Assembly: GCA_934045075.1 (NCBI GenBank)
Contig: OW203722.1
Coordinates: 8,835,303 to 8,899,302 of the forward strand
Length of the DNA stretch: 64,000 nucleotides
Direction: 5' to 3'
Origin: Yponomeuta sedellus
Lineage: Eukaryota > Arthropoda > Insecta > Lepidoptera > Yponomeutidae
Part shown: one piece after another, positions 30,392 through 40,568 of the stretch
Position numbering within the stretch: the first letter of the stretch is position 1
Layout of the letters: the number at the start of each line of letters is the position of its first letter
Translations under genes and position numbers: made by a program
The notes under the pieces: generated by a model
What the model was told of the DNA's origin: nothing
Database searches by the model: none
Seen by the model: only the letters and a program-made list of their open reading frames with translations

Positions 30392-31482
30392 TTTCATTGC
30401 CATGTTTGTCCGCACGTCACCTTGTTGTGTATTATTCTTCATTGATAAACATCTATTGGTTCTTTGTACTAAAAACTAATTTTATTTGATACATTAATAG
30501 TCAAAGTATTGTTACGAAATACATTTATTGAAATATTTACACAGTACAACGAATGGTTAATAAAAATGTATCTGTCCCAGAACTACCGTTAATCGCCGTG
30601 TCCTAATCATGTTCAAGTATATTGTTTTACCTAACGACTTGTTTCCCATCCCCGGTGCGCGAAACGTTTGTGTTTAATGCAGCCTAAGTGCTCGTCGCAG
30701 AAGGACGTACGCACGTGCCTGCGTTTTCGCGATATTCGTTAAGTCAATATTTTTTTTTGTTGCTGGACATTTTTTCTTTCATTGCCGTGGATAGGTATAA
30801 CTTCTATTTAAATTAAGATTGTCATCTTAAGTAAACATTCAATAGAACGCTATTTATCCTATGATTATTTGTCAAGTGTTTATTTTGTCGAATGGTTAAT
30901 AGATTTTTTGTTATTTCTATTTATTGCCTCGATTTTCATTACCGTGTTTTCATTGCTGTGGTTTCCGTGGGCGAAATTTGCTATGGTAATGAAAAAAAAG
31001 ACACATCAATGAAAGAAAATTAATTGCCATGCTTTATAAAACAAATTATTTTCATTGCCGTGGCCAAGTATTTCATTTCCGTGACTTTTGTTTTCATCGC
31101 CATGTTATGATTAGGCAAATAAAATGTATTTTATCATCTTTTAGTAACATTTAGTACTTTATCAATCGTATAATACACCCTCACAAACGAACGCACCAGC
31201 ATATACTGCAGTCTGATTTTAATAATGGATTGTTTCTTTTTAAGATGCCAAGATGCCCAAACCAAAATTATCTGAGGAGGAGAGAAAGGAAAGAAAAAGA
31301 TTGGCTGAAAAAAAAGAAGTCAAAAATTAAGAAACGACCCATATCTGGGTTTGCATTTCCCTATCGGAGAAATAAAATATGTTTTCATTTCCGTGGGTTG
31401 ATTCTTTCATTCCTATGGCACAGTTATTTCATTGCCGTGGACGCTTGTTTCATTGCCGTGCACTCATGTTTCATCGCCGTGG
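30392..31482 (+). repeat. Cluster of TTTCATTGCCGTGG-like motifs
   Basis: About a dozen copies of tttcattgccgtgg or 1-3 base variants lie at 30392, 30777, 30934, 30948, 31050, 31071, 31092, 31383, 31405, 31427, 31448 and 31469. At least one reverse-oriented copy (ctatggtaatgaaa) is at 30981. Spacing is irregular, but the last five are 20-22 bp apart. In one frame the motif spells F-I-A-V. The layout resembles subterminal protein-binding repeats of a DNA transposon. Confidence 0.6.
31253..31330 (+). pseudogene. Mini-ORF, basic/acidic, exon-like
   Basis: Twenty-five codons beginning M-P-K-P-K-L-S-E-E-E-R-K-E-R-K-R-L-A-E-K and ending in TAA. This lysine/glutamate-rich start resembles N-termini of uncharacterised, repetitive transposon-linked proteins in insects, as far as I recall. 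It lies in the middle of the motif cluster. It may be the first exon of a transposon gene whose remainder is lost, or chance. Confidence 0.25.
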
Positions 31483-31736
31483 CACGAAATTTTTAGACCA
31501 GTTTATCTTATTAGTTTTTTAAGTTATCAGATAGTTATTAAGCAACAGTACATACATTATCAAAAACAACAATAAAAGAGTTTTGTTTTGTAAAAAAACC
31601 CTAAGACAAAAAAGTACATGGAAATGAAGATTTTATAAGACCTGTTGAAATTCACTCACAGACTAACTTATAATTATAATTTGGCCCAACTATGAGGCTA
31701 AGTGCGGATCACTCCGGTCTAGCTAACTAACTAGCC

Positions 31737-31890
31737 TGCATCCCAGAGGGGTAGACAGAGACCTGGATTTTCAGTTGCCACGACCGTGACAAACCTTTTT
31801 CACATCATCAACATTCATTTGTCGTTGTATGCACGCGAGCCGGTTTTGGGTACTTTTTATCTTGCCCTTTGCAATATTTACCTTTTTATC
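31737..31890 (-). pseudogene. LINE (S-A-Y-P-S-G type) C-terminal relic
   Basis: The minus strand reads A-K-G-K-I-K-S-T, then M-N-V-D-D-V-K-K-V-C-H-G-R-G-N and V-Y-P-S-G-M-Q-A-stop, parallel to 21319-21534, with a frameshift between. Confidence 0.6.
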
Positions 31891-31899
31891 TCTAAGTAG

Positions 31900-32939
31900 A
31901 AGACCTCCTTTCTACCCACATTTCCTGGTTATTTTATTGTTTTTTTAAGACAGGTTGACACTTAAGCCCAGTCACCCCTTATGGTAAGCAAAGACGCGGT
32001 CGACGATGTTACATACTTACCTGTTAAATACCGCTGAACTCTAGTTTTATATTTCATACGTCAATCTTTATTTTTTTCTTAATCTCTTCTATATGCCCAA
32101 ACTAACGTAACATAGCTTTCTCAATTCCAGTCATTATTTCTCAGTCCACAACGTTCTCTAATCAAGCCATTACGTATCCCGTCCTTAAAAAATATTATAT
32201 TGTTTGAATACAGCTGTGTGATGTTCAGCGCATTGTTTTAAAATCCATGCAATTGCATCGTACCGTTGTAGAATCTAACGCACCGCCCGAGGCAAATTAC
32301 AGTTGGCATGTACACGAATGTTACGCTAATGGAAAACGGCTGTGAATCGACGAACACCTGTGCACGTTGTACTACCAGCTACATGGCGACTACTCAGAAT
32401 CTAGAAACCTACTTTATTTGCTCGTGGATCCTAGAAGTTCCAAAACCCCAGCCGAGGGACAAGAGCTGGAGCAGCTTAGAATTTTTCCATGAGCTTGAGC
32501 GTTACTCAAGAAAATAAGAAAGAAAGACGTTAAACAGACTTGGAGTAGAGGCTCTTTTGTTGCGTTGCAAGGATTTCATACAAATTGCCCTGAGGTTATA
32601 TAATCGCTTTATGATTGTGTAACCGGGAGCGCGATGACAGAATTTGCGGTGTGCCCGTAAATGCGTTAATGTAATATCTTGCTGTGAACGTACATTTACG
32701 AGCTGAGGATGAGGTATTATATTAGCTTGATGCAAAATATGAGACTAGGCGAAAATTGGGAGAGGGTGTCGTAAACAGAGATTCATATAACGATTTCACA
32801 GAATAAACTAGTTGGGGTGCATGGGCAACAATCAGCGGGTCCCACGATCGGTGGCCGTCGACACTCTAAAAAGAAGAATAAACTAGTGACAGCGAAAGAG
32901 CCCGGAACTTAAAAAAACAAATTTCTCAAGCCAATGTAG
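31900..32939. other. Unassigned stretch
   Basis: No repeat boundary or domain found; frames at 32308-32517 and 32502-32735 are unremarkable. Confidence 0.35.
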
Positions 32940-33411
32940 AGGCGAAGCGCTCGTGGCCTAGTTAAATCGAGTAATTGGAATAAATCACTTGAGTTCAGCA
33001 ACAACAGGCGCGGTCAGGTGCAGGATGGGTGACAGTCCCGTGACTGTCGCTAGTGGCATTTTTCATAGCGCTTCCGTGCTTCGCAAGGCACATTTAGCCG
33101 TTAGTGCCAGCTGTCGTGCAATGGAAGTCGTTGAGCTTTGTCAGAGGCCTTATGGGCAGCTTGATAACTTATAATTCTTTATTGCAAACAGTAAAATCGA
33201 AAATTCATAACATAAAATTTCTTCCAAAGGCGAACTTATCTCTAACAGAAATCTCTTCCAGCCAACCTTGGCATCGGGTGTTTAAATTAAGAAATTAACT
33301 TCTGACAGTACGGCCCGCCACAGTCTTACGATCCTCCACCAACCCGTAACTTGGCCCCCGTGAGACTTGTGACCCAGCGCCGGGGACATACAAGGGTTGA
33401 TATCATCACCA
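32940..33411 (+). mobile_element. 5S-like SINE, nearly full length, with a nested insertion
   Basis: Starts near gcgctcgtggcctag; 5S-like promoter at 32990-33035 (ttcagcaacaacaggcgcgg, tcagg, ggatgggtgac). The body runs to cagcttgataactt, is interrupted at about 33170, and resumes at about 33300 with ctgacagtacggcccgccac to gggttgatatcatca. The promoter elements follow the order and spacing of the 5S rRNA internal control region. Confidence 0.75.
33170..33300 (-). mobile_element. Bm1/BMC1-like tail nested in the 5S SINE
   Basis: ataattctttattgcaaaca, aaaattcataacataaaatt and aatctcttccagccaacctt is a reverse Bm1-like tail lying between two halves of the SINE. Possible TSD ataactt/ttaactt. 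Confidence 0.6.
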
Positions 33412-33419
33412 TCAATGTA

Positions 33420-34171
33420 GAGGTGATAAAATAATCTACATACCTACATTAAAACAGAGAGGGCTAATTTCATTACGAACAGAAATCTGACGTTTTCAAC
33501 ATTTACGAAGAAGATATTGGAGCAAGTAACCGTATTGTAATTCCATGTAAGATATGCAATAGTAAAGTAAAGTCAAAATCGTTTTTTGCCGGAACATGCA
33601 CCCGCATAAGTCTTATTAAATATTGTCTGAAGATCCAGAAAGAGAATAAATCTAATCTATGTAGCTGATATTGCTCGATATCAATAGTTCTCTTTAATTG
33701 TTCAAACAAATCTACCTCTAAATCCGTAGACATATTTTATCAGCGCGAGTTGAGCACAGCAGTAAACATACATCCTTACCTAAAGACTTAATTTTAGTTA
33801 AGAGCCTTAAAGGTTTTTCGCGTAGTATGTAGTTTTAATATTACACGTTTACCTAAAAAGCGAGGACATAAATACGCAAACCTAAACGCGATTTAGTGCA
33901 AAGTTATATAATATATTTTAAGCGTATAAGTATATTTTGAGTGTGCTTCATTGCACGCTCGGCTCGCATCTTGACGTTTCATTACAAGTCTTTGATTTAT
34001 CGGCGAAGCTCCGAAATACGGGGCACGTATACTCGTACGGCGCCCCGTTACACCATGTTAAATTCACACACAAACTTTAAAATATAAACTACCCTGTTCC
34101 ATTTTGTAGTTATTTATGATTTGGTTTTAAATTTAGAGTTGTCTTTATTATTAATATTTATATATTCACAT
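33420..34171. other. Unassigned AT-rich stretch
   Basis: Nothing recognisable. 33950-34050 is somewhat CG-rich (gcacgctcggctcgcatctt, acggcgccccgttacac). Confidence 0.35.
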
Positions 34172-34545
34172 CATCATCATCATACCACTATGTTCCCACC
34201 GAGGGGCACGGGTCTCTTCCCTAAGTAAGGTGTATGCCATACTCCACTACGGGGGCCACGTACGGATTGGTGGAGGCTCGCAAGACTAGTGGCTGGTCTT
34301 ACTCTCAGAAGTTTTCAAGCCGCCCTAAGGCCTCTGACTTGACTTAGGCTAACGACTGCCATCTATTGACGGCAGCCGGCACTAACTGCTTAACGTGCCC
34401 TGCAAAGTACGGAACCGCACGGAAAAATGCCACTAGCGTTAGACATAGCCGGTCACCCATCTATGACATGAATGCGCCCTATGTTGATTAACCTTCGTGA
34501 TCGTTTAAGATCACTCAGGCCGCGGGGCTGCGAGTGATTCAGAGC
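34172..34545 (-). mobile_element. 5S-like SINE, divergent subfamily, nearly complete
   Basis: On the plus strand from catcatcatcataccactat, through ggtggaggctcgcaagacta and ccggtcacccatctatgaca, to gcgccctatgttgattaacc and gatcactcaggccgcggggc. It shares its special 5' end with 6375-6785. The (catcat)n end is the 3' tail. Confidence 0.7.
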
Positions 34546-34557
34546 ATATTTACATCG

Positions 34558-34691
34558 ATCGATATCAACCATTGTATGTCCCCACTGCTGGGGCACGGGT
34601 GCTCTCCTGCATTGCAGGAAGGTTAGGCCATACTCCACTACGGGTGGCAAGTCCGGATTGGTCGAGGATTGTAAGACAGATAAGCTGTAAG
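34558..34691 (-). mobile_element. 5'-truncated 5S-like SINE with 12 bp TSD
   Basis: atatttacatcg flanks at 34546-34557 and 34692-34703. The insert is the 3' third of the family (atcgatatcaaccattgtat, cactgctggggcacgggtgc). Its insertion site is the end of the previous 5S SINE. Confidence 0.8.
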
Positions 34692-34703
34692 ATATTTACA
34701 TCG

Positions 34704-34886
34704 TCGTCGTCGTCGTCGTCAGGCTATACTAGTCCACTGCTGCTCATAGCCCTCCCATAAAGAGCGCCACGTTGTGCTGTCATAGGGGGTAATGCCCATA
34801 ATCCCCACGCTGGGCATGCGGGTTGGGGATCGCAGTTCGGTGGAATTGTACTGCAGGGGGCGCTGCTGCCCACCCCCCGGTTTGCA
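34704..34886 (-). mobile_element. RTE-tailed SINE-like element, 5'-truncated
   Basis: (tcg)n tail, then tcaggctatactagtccact, gggtaatgcccataatcccc and tgctgcccaccccccggttt. Truncated there. Next to the 5S SINE insertion. Confidence 0.75.
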
Positions 34887-35164
34887 TAATATATTATTAT
34901 TAAATTCTTTAATATACCAGTAATGATTGTACAATGGGCGGGTTTAATACTAAATAGTATTTTATTCCCATCCCATCTATTCTGACGGCGTGACTTGCCC
35001 AACATAAAAAAACCCTGTTTAATGTTTTTGGCAAGGTTTGGAACTTTTCATAAAATTTATGCTGATTATATAGCGATCCCTATTGTCTATTTTCCAGCAT
35101 AGCACATTTGATGCACGCAGTAGGAAGGAGTAGACGTCAATAAATACCAGCCCATATAAATATT

Positions 35165-35270
35165 GTTTTACTTAGCCTATTTACGCCCCCACTGCAGGGC
35201 ATAAGCCTTCTCTCATAGAAAGAGCATGGGCTTGGCGACTTAGGTGGTGAGCTTTGTGAACACCTCGAAC
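35165..35270 (-). mobile_element. SINE family A fragment
   Basis: tagcctatttacgcccccac, ctgcagggcataagccttct and gagcatgggcttgg; ends at gtgaacacctcgaac. Confidence 0.55.
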
Positions 35271-35288
35271 AGAAATTGACCAGAGATA

Positions 35289-35471
35289 TCTATAATAAAA
35301 AATGAATCGCTGAATGTGTTGGTAAGCGCAAATCTCGAGAACAGCTGAACCGATTTTGCTGATTCTTTTTTTAGAATATTCCTTAAAGTACGAGGCGGTT
35401 CTTATGGAGAGAAAAAAAAATGAATTAAAGAATCGACTGTTAGGCGGTTCGAAGTTCGCTGGGTCAGCTAG
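35289..35471 (+). mobile_element. Non-autonomous Helitron (Lep1-like), copy 1
   Basis: Starts TC after an A (35288) and ends CTAG. It contains gaatcgctgaatgtgttggt, gcgcaaatctcgagaacagc, tgaaccgatttt and, near the end, gcggttcgaagttcgctggg. Short cargo-free Helitrons of this kind are known in Lepidoptera. Confidence 0.8.
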
Positions 35472-35639
35472 TCTATAAAAAAAAATATCGCTGAATGTGT
35501 TGGTAAGCGCAAATCTCGAGAGTAACTGAACCGATTACGCTAATTCTTTTTTTTTAATATTCCCGAAAGTAGGTAATAGGATGGTTTTTACGGAGAGAAA
35601 AATAAAAAAAAAATAAGAATCGACTGTTAGGTCAGCTAG
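35472..35639 (+). mobile_element. Non-autonomous Helitron (Lep1-like), copy 2, head to tail with copy 1
   Basis: Begins TCTATAAAA exactly at the CTAG of copy 1 and ends gtcagctag, followed by T. Similar to copy 1 but diverged and lacking the segment before the 3' end (ggcggttcg…). Confidence 0.8.
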
Positions 35640-35640
35640 T

Positions 35641-36374
35641 ATGTAATAATAATATTATTTATTAATACTGAGTGGCTAGAACACCAAGAGACGTTTTTCT
35701 CTAAGGCCCAAAGCAACAGCTTTACCAACTACGTGGCTTAAGTGAAAGGCAGACAAGTCGTACAGCGCTGGTATCGCTCTCATCCCCAATAAATTGAAAC
35801 AAATTATTAACAAGTAATAAATAAGGCTTCAGGAAGGCTCCCACGATAACTGGCGAGCTTCCAGCGGAGCTTTAGATAGGAAAAGCGTATTTGTACGTAT
35901 TGACACGTCCTATGTTTTCTTGGATAGCTTTTATCATGTTGCACGTAAGGACGGGAATGGAGTACATTGAGTTTTGGCGGAGTCTACGTACGCGATCGCG
36001 ATTGGAAAAACTACAGAACGGGCGGACTCTCGGACCGCGCTAAGTTATGGCCTCACAGTTTAAACTTTAAACTTTATACAATACGTTTTTCGTATTGCCC
36101 TTAAAAGTGCTTTGGGAAAATAGATACAAAATCCATGTTTTGAATCTATCCTATCTACCTATGCTTTGGGATCTACAAAATAGATACAAACCCTATTTTT
36201 TATGAATCTATTCTGTTAACGCACTCCATGTGTGCGTGTCAGTATTACATGCACTCATACAGTTGCACACGGCAAGGCGGCTCTGCGGCTCACTTCATTC
36301 AGGCCACCTTCGGCTTACATCACATACGTCGTGACGTTTTACAATACTTTATTCTATGTATTTTCTCCCAATAA
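35641..36374. other. Unassigned stretch
   Basis: Internal near-duplication of aaaatagatacaaa (about 36117 and 36178) with a cctat…gaatctat context. No gene. Confidence 0.35.
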
Positions 36375-36505
36375 AGATAGATAGATATATAGAGAACACT
36401 TTATTGTACATAAAAATGGAAATTACACAGATATTTCTTAACCTAAGAGTACAGACGGCGGCCTTATCACTAAAAGTAATCTCTTCCAGACAATCTTTAC
36501 AACTA
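36375..36505 (-). mobile_element. Bm1/BMC1-like tail, recent subfamily
   Basis: Nearly identical to 19694-19828 (acactttattgtacataaaa, ggcggccttatcactaaaag). Confidence 0.7.
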
Positions 36506-36516
36506 CTTAAATTGAA

Positions 36517-36777
36517 CATACATACATACATACATACATACATACAGACATACATACATACATACATACATACATACATACATACATACATACATACATA
36601 CATACATACATACATACATACATACATACATACATACATACATACATACATACATACATACATACATACATACATACATACATACATACATACATACATA
36701 CATACATACATACATACATACATACATACATACATACATACATACATACATACATACATACATACATACATACATAC
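36517..36777. repeat. (CATA)n microsatellite, about 260 bp
   Basis: Almost pure cata units with one interruption (cagacata near 36544). All four long frames across it (M-Y-V-C or I-H-T-Y repeats) are artefacts of the repeat. Confidence 0.97.
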
Positions 36778-37246
36778 CCTCTTTTTGGGCTCCGCCGCAG
36801 TCAGGTAAAAAGGCATAATCGATGCCTGCCATTTTTCATATGTCGTCATAATATGCAGTGACGTCACTCGTGTCAACGGGGCGGAAAAGTCGCCTACCTT
36901 TCACCCTTTACGCTTCATCCCTTATTGATGACGTTAAGCTCCGCAGCTGTATGACCCTTCAAGGTGACAGACTCAAGGGTATGTTGAGAATTTTATTTAG
37001 TTACTTTTATAAAACTCGTTAGTCACGGTATACGTATTATTTAGGAATAGGCATTTGCATCTACGTAAAGAGAAGATTTATACAGTGATTCAATGAAACT
37101 TAAAGTTCGAAATTACGTAATTCCTTAATTCTTAAAAACACAAAAATTACAACTTCTTAGTGACTCGCGATGGTTAAATGCTATGTTTTAAAACCTAAAT
37201 GTATTAAACGAGTCTAATGACAATTATTTATTAGGTACTCCAATTC

Positions 37247-37575
37247 TTCTTCTTCTTCTTCAGGCTATATGTTAGTCTACTGCTGGACATAGCCCTCTCC
37301 TAATGAGCGCCATAGCGCCCTGTCTTCAGCTTGCCGCATCCAGCATCTGCCGGCAGTTTTTCGCAGATCGTCATCCCACCTGGTCGGAGGGAGTTCCACA
37401 CTACATTTGCCGAGTCGCGGTCTCCACTCAAGAACGCTTTTACTCCAACGGTGGTCGGTTCTTCGCGAGATATGGCCAGCCCACTGTCACTTCAGCTCGT
37501 TAATTCTTTGAGCTGAGATTGCTAGTCTGTGTTCATTATTTCATAGCCTGAAAAAGAAGAAAAGATGAAGAAGTA
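37247..37575 (-). mobile_element. RTE LINE 3' end with inverted tail remnant
   Basis: The left end is cttcttcttcttcttcaggc. In reverse the sequence encodes Q-W-A-G-H-I-S-R-R-T-D-H-R-W, S-V-L-E-W-R-P-R-L-G-K, P-P-T-R-W-D-D-D-L-R-K-T-A-G-R and W-M-R-Q-A-E-D-R-A-L-W-R-S-L-G-E, the longest RTE stretch in the window. At the right end (37540-37575) tcatagcctgaaaaagaaga is an inverted copy of the element's own 3' tail. Confidence 0.75.
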
Positions 37576-37804
37576 ATATAATTGTAAAATGAAATTTCAA
37601 TATATTTTGTCCAACTATGGATCTTACTATAGTTGTAAAACTAGACTGCGGAAAACTAGACGTTTAGGCCCCGACGGCGACAACGAGTCCTATAAAGAAA
37701 TAAACGAGATAAAAAGGGATTCCAGAGAATTAGAGTGACATGAAAGGCCTGTACCCAGTAGTGGGCACTATTTCTGGTCTGGACGAATTCTGAAAGATGA
37801 TATT

Positions 37805-37930
37805 AATAAAACATAACTTCACGCCTATATCCCAGAGGGGTAGGCCAGGGTGAAACCAGGGACTGCCTTAAAATATTTCGCCTATTTTAAAAAGTACCTG
37901 AAACCGGCATGCGTATATGCAACAAGTAAT
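37805..37930 (-). pseudogene. LINE (S-A-Y-P-S-G type) relic
   Basis: cgcctatatcccagaggggt is the reverse of the Y-P-S-G-I-Q-A end; aaaagtacctgaaaccggca marks the upstream part. Confidence 0.5.
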
Positions 37931-38254
37931 AAACGTAGATAAGATTAACTCCGTTAAAAGTTTCTGAAAGACTAAGGCCGTCTCATTATTCATTTTAGTA
38001 TAGTAAGATGCAGGGTTACATAAAAAATGTGCTGTACCTCTTTGTCAATTACAAAAACTGTGCTACAATTTTTCAACTATTTTGTTCCATGTAATGGGCA
38101 CTCTCTTATACAAAAAAATATCCACTTAAGTCTGCAGCATTGGTAGAGCCAGTTAAGCGTGAAATTTGTGGTTATATTTCACCTGAGAAATAACTCATAA
38201 AATTTATCTATGAGCTTTTTGCTGTTATTAAAACAAAAACATTAACTTAAGTTT

Positions 38255-39101
38255 AAAAACCTATTTAGAGGCTAAAAATTTCACCCATGCCGGGATTCGA
38301 ACCCGCAACCTCTGGCTATCCGTACCAGCGCTCTACCAATTGAGCCAATGGGCGACTCACGACATCAGTGAAATTTCGAACCTCTTTACAATATTCTCTG
38401 TATTACGTACAGGCAGCGACATCTGACTTAAGCAAATTGCATTACTTACAGCCCCAACTACCTACTTTGCAGTTAGGTTTAACATCGGAACGATATCACT
38501 GTACCCACATGATTACACTATTTTTATTTTTAATGCACTAACCCGTGCTAAGGAACAAATTTAAAAACCTATTTAGAGGCTAAAAATTTCACCCATGCCG
38601 GGATTCGAACCCGCAACCTCTGGCTATCCGTACCAGCGCTCTACCAATTGAGCCAATGGGCGACTCACGACATCAGTGAAATTTCGAACCTCTTTACAAT
38701 ATTCTCTGTATTACGTACAGGCAGCGACATCTGACTTAAGCAAATTGCATTACTTACAGCCCCAACTACCTACTTTGCAGTTAGGTTTAACATCGGAACG
38801 ATATCACTGTACCCACATGATTACACTATTTTTATTTTTAATGCACTAACCCGTGCTAAGGAACAAATTTAAAAACCTATTTAGAGGCTAAAAATTTCAC
38901 CCATGCCGGGATTCGAACCCGCAACCTCTGGCTATCCGTACCAGCGCTCTACCAATTGAGCCAATGGGCGACTCACGTTATCAGTGAAATTTCGAACCTC
39001 TTTATAATATTCTCTGTATTACGTACAGGCAGCGACATCTGACTTAAGCAAATTGCATTACTTACAGCCCCAACTACCTACTTTGCAGTTAGGTTTAACA
39101 T
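38255..39101 (-). mobile_element. FB-tRNA trimer, three head-to-tail 308 bp units, one TSD
   Basis: ctatttagagg recurs at 38261, 38569 and 38877, an exact 308 bp period. The whole 847 bp is flanked by the exact 15 bp TSD cattaacttaagttt (38240-38254, 39102-39116). Each unit holds a minus-strand tRNA-like sequence (on the plus strand gattcgaacccgcaacctct and accaattgagccaatgggcg) and the linker taatgcactaacccgtgcta. The units are almost identical. On the minus strand the insertion ends right after taaataggttttt, a run of T able to stop RNA polymerase III. Confidence 0.9.
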
Positions 39102-39489
39102 CATTAACTTAAGTTTCAGAAATTCAGAAAAATTGCATTTTAGAGATAGCTCTGGATAGGACTATCTCTTCGACCTACTGCGAAGTTCTATAGCGAGTCA
39201 GTAATGACTATAATCGCTCCCCTATTCACCTGCAGCTGTTAATCTTGCTTAGTCTGAGCCAGCTTCTACGGGCTTAGTTGAAAAATATAGCCCAGCAGGC
39301 ATTGAAGCGTTTATTAAGAGTAACAAGCTAATTTGCCAGCCGGCGCGTCTTCTGATTGGGCAATAATTTTATCACTTGGTCTGGAATGTGATAAAGTTCG
39401 TAGGCTAAACACGTTTTGGCCATGAAGATAAAAAAAAAACTAGAGGCAGATGAAGCTTGTAAACCTAAATTATTGGTTCATCTTTAGAA

Positions 39490-39865
39490 ATATATTCTAA
39501 TTCGGTAATGAGATAATACTGATTTAACCAAAATTAGAGAGTCTACAATAAGCTGTCACAATAGCCTGATAAATAATTGGTACATCTTTGGCTCATCTTT
39601 AGAATCGTACTCCACATTCAGTGATGAGAATATATGAATTTAAGCACAGCTAAACCGTCCACAATAGGCAGTCTATGATGCTCAAATAATTGATTAATCT
39701 CTAGAATCATACTCCACATTCGGTGATGAGAACATATGAATTTAAACAGGCTGTCCGTGATGCTAAAATAATTGGTGCATCTTAAGAATCATACTCATCG
39801 TTCAGTGATGAGAAACTACGGATGTAAGGAGAGCTAGAGAATCCAGAATAGGCAGTCTCTGATAT
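39490..39865. repeat. Diverged tandem repeat, four units of about 80-115 bp
   Basis: The phrase ggtaatgagat / cagtgatgaga / cggtgatgaga / cagtgatgaga occurs near 39503, 39619, 39722 and 39803. Each is followed by tga/gga-type text and a cagt/ctgtc…atg stretch, with ataattggt(a/g)catctt between units. Old array, not related to the others. Confidence 0.65.
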
Positions 39866-40556
39866 AATCGTTATCTTCAATATAGCTGCAGTTCTAGGTG
39901 AAAATGACTCCCACATAAAACTGTAATTTTAATTTTTTTACTGGCTTATTTATACTACACGGGTTTCATGATTAATACAATTTTTAAAGTGAAAACTTTC
40001 CGCTTAAATCCATCCTTAATAACAGACGAGCATTAGAGACCTTTACTTGGAAATTTTAATTGTATAATTATTAAGAATATCCACACAGTGCAATCACTTA
40101 ACAATCAATAACTTCTCAAAATAAGTATTTCCTGTTTTCAAATGCTCTACATACCACTAAAACTACGTAACATCCTTTCATCGTCATTTCCTTATGTCCC
40201 ACGTATCGCAACCAAAAGTTTCCTACGAATTTCAGATATTAGAATGCCCCATACATCCGCATTGTCACAGACAGTAGACCAATCCGTGCAGTTTTTTATT
40301 TGCTATCGGCACAAATAGTCGCTGTCGAATAGTTGGGAGTCTAGTCACGTGACGGTGCTCAGTTAGACCACAGGCAGCTCCGAGTTCTCTTATACGTTTA
40401 TATAGGGCTCACGCACAGTGGCGGCTAGATTAAAACAGTGCAAAATACGCAGCGCTTTGGGTGATTTGAGGGTGGGTAGATCAGTCAAAGCGGTACAGTC
40501 CAACCATAAAAATGCTTTGTAAAAAAATTGTGGTCGTGAGACTTAACTAATTTGAC
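39866..40556. other. Unassigned stretch with a weak TATA-like site
   Basis: gtttatatagggctcacgca at about 40397 has a TATA-like box in a locally GC-richer context. No downstream ORF, so not called as a promoter. Confidence 0.25.
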
Positions 40557-40568
40557 TATTAATTATGT

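Noticed and set aside
32990..33035. Possible 5S rRNA gene
   Set aside because: Only the internal promoter-like part resembles 5S; the ends do not pair and the sequence continues as a SINE body.
34724..35005. 93-codon minus-strand frame
   Set aside because: Reads through the RTE-tailed SINE and flank; the residues follow the SINE's non-coding sequence.
36349..36876. Long overlapping frames on both strands (M-Y-V-C and I-H-T-Y repeats)
   Set aside because: They are translations of a (CATA)n microsatellite; any frame of a 4-base repeat without a stop stays open.
38300..38365. Possible genuine tRNA gene on the minus strand
   Set aside because: A and B boxes are good, but the unit is repeated with flanking SINE sequence, the acceptor stem is imperfect and position 33 of the anticodon loop is not T. 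It is the core of the FB-tRNA element.
38255..38562. Hammerhead-like fold with ctgatg and gaaa enclosing the tRNA-like part of the FB unit
   Set aside because: Tempting because the tRNA acceptor stem could act as helix II, but the essential A after ctgatg is missing in all copies and helix I is weak.
40397..40420. TATA-box promoter
   Set aside because: A lone TATA-like string with no downstream coding sequence or other promoter element.
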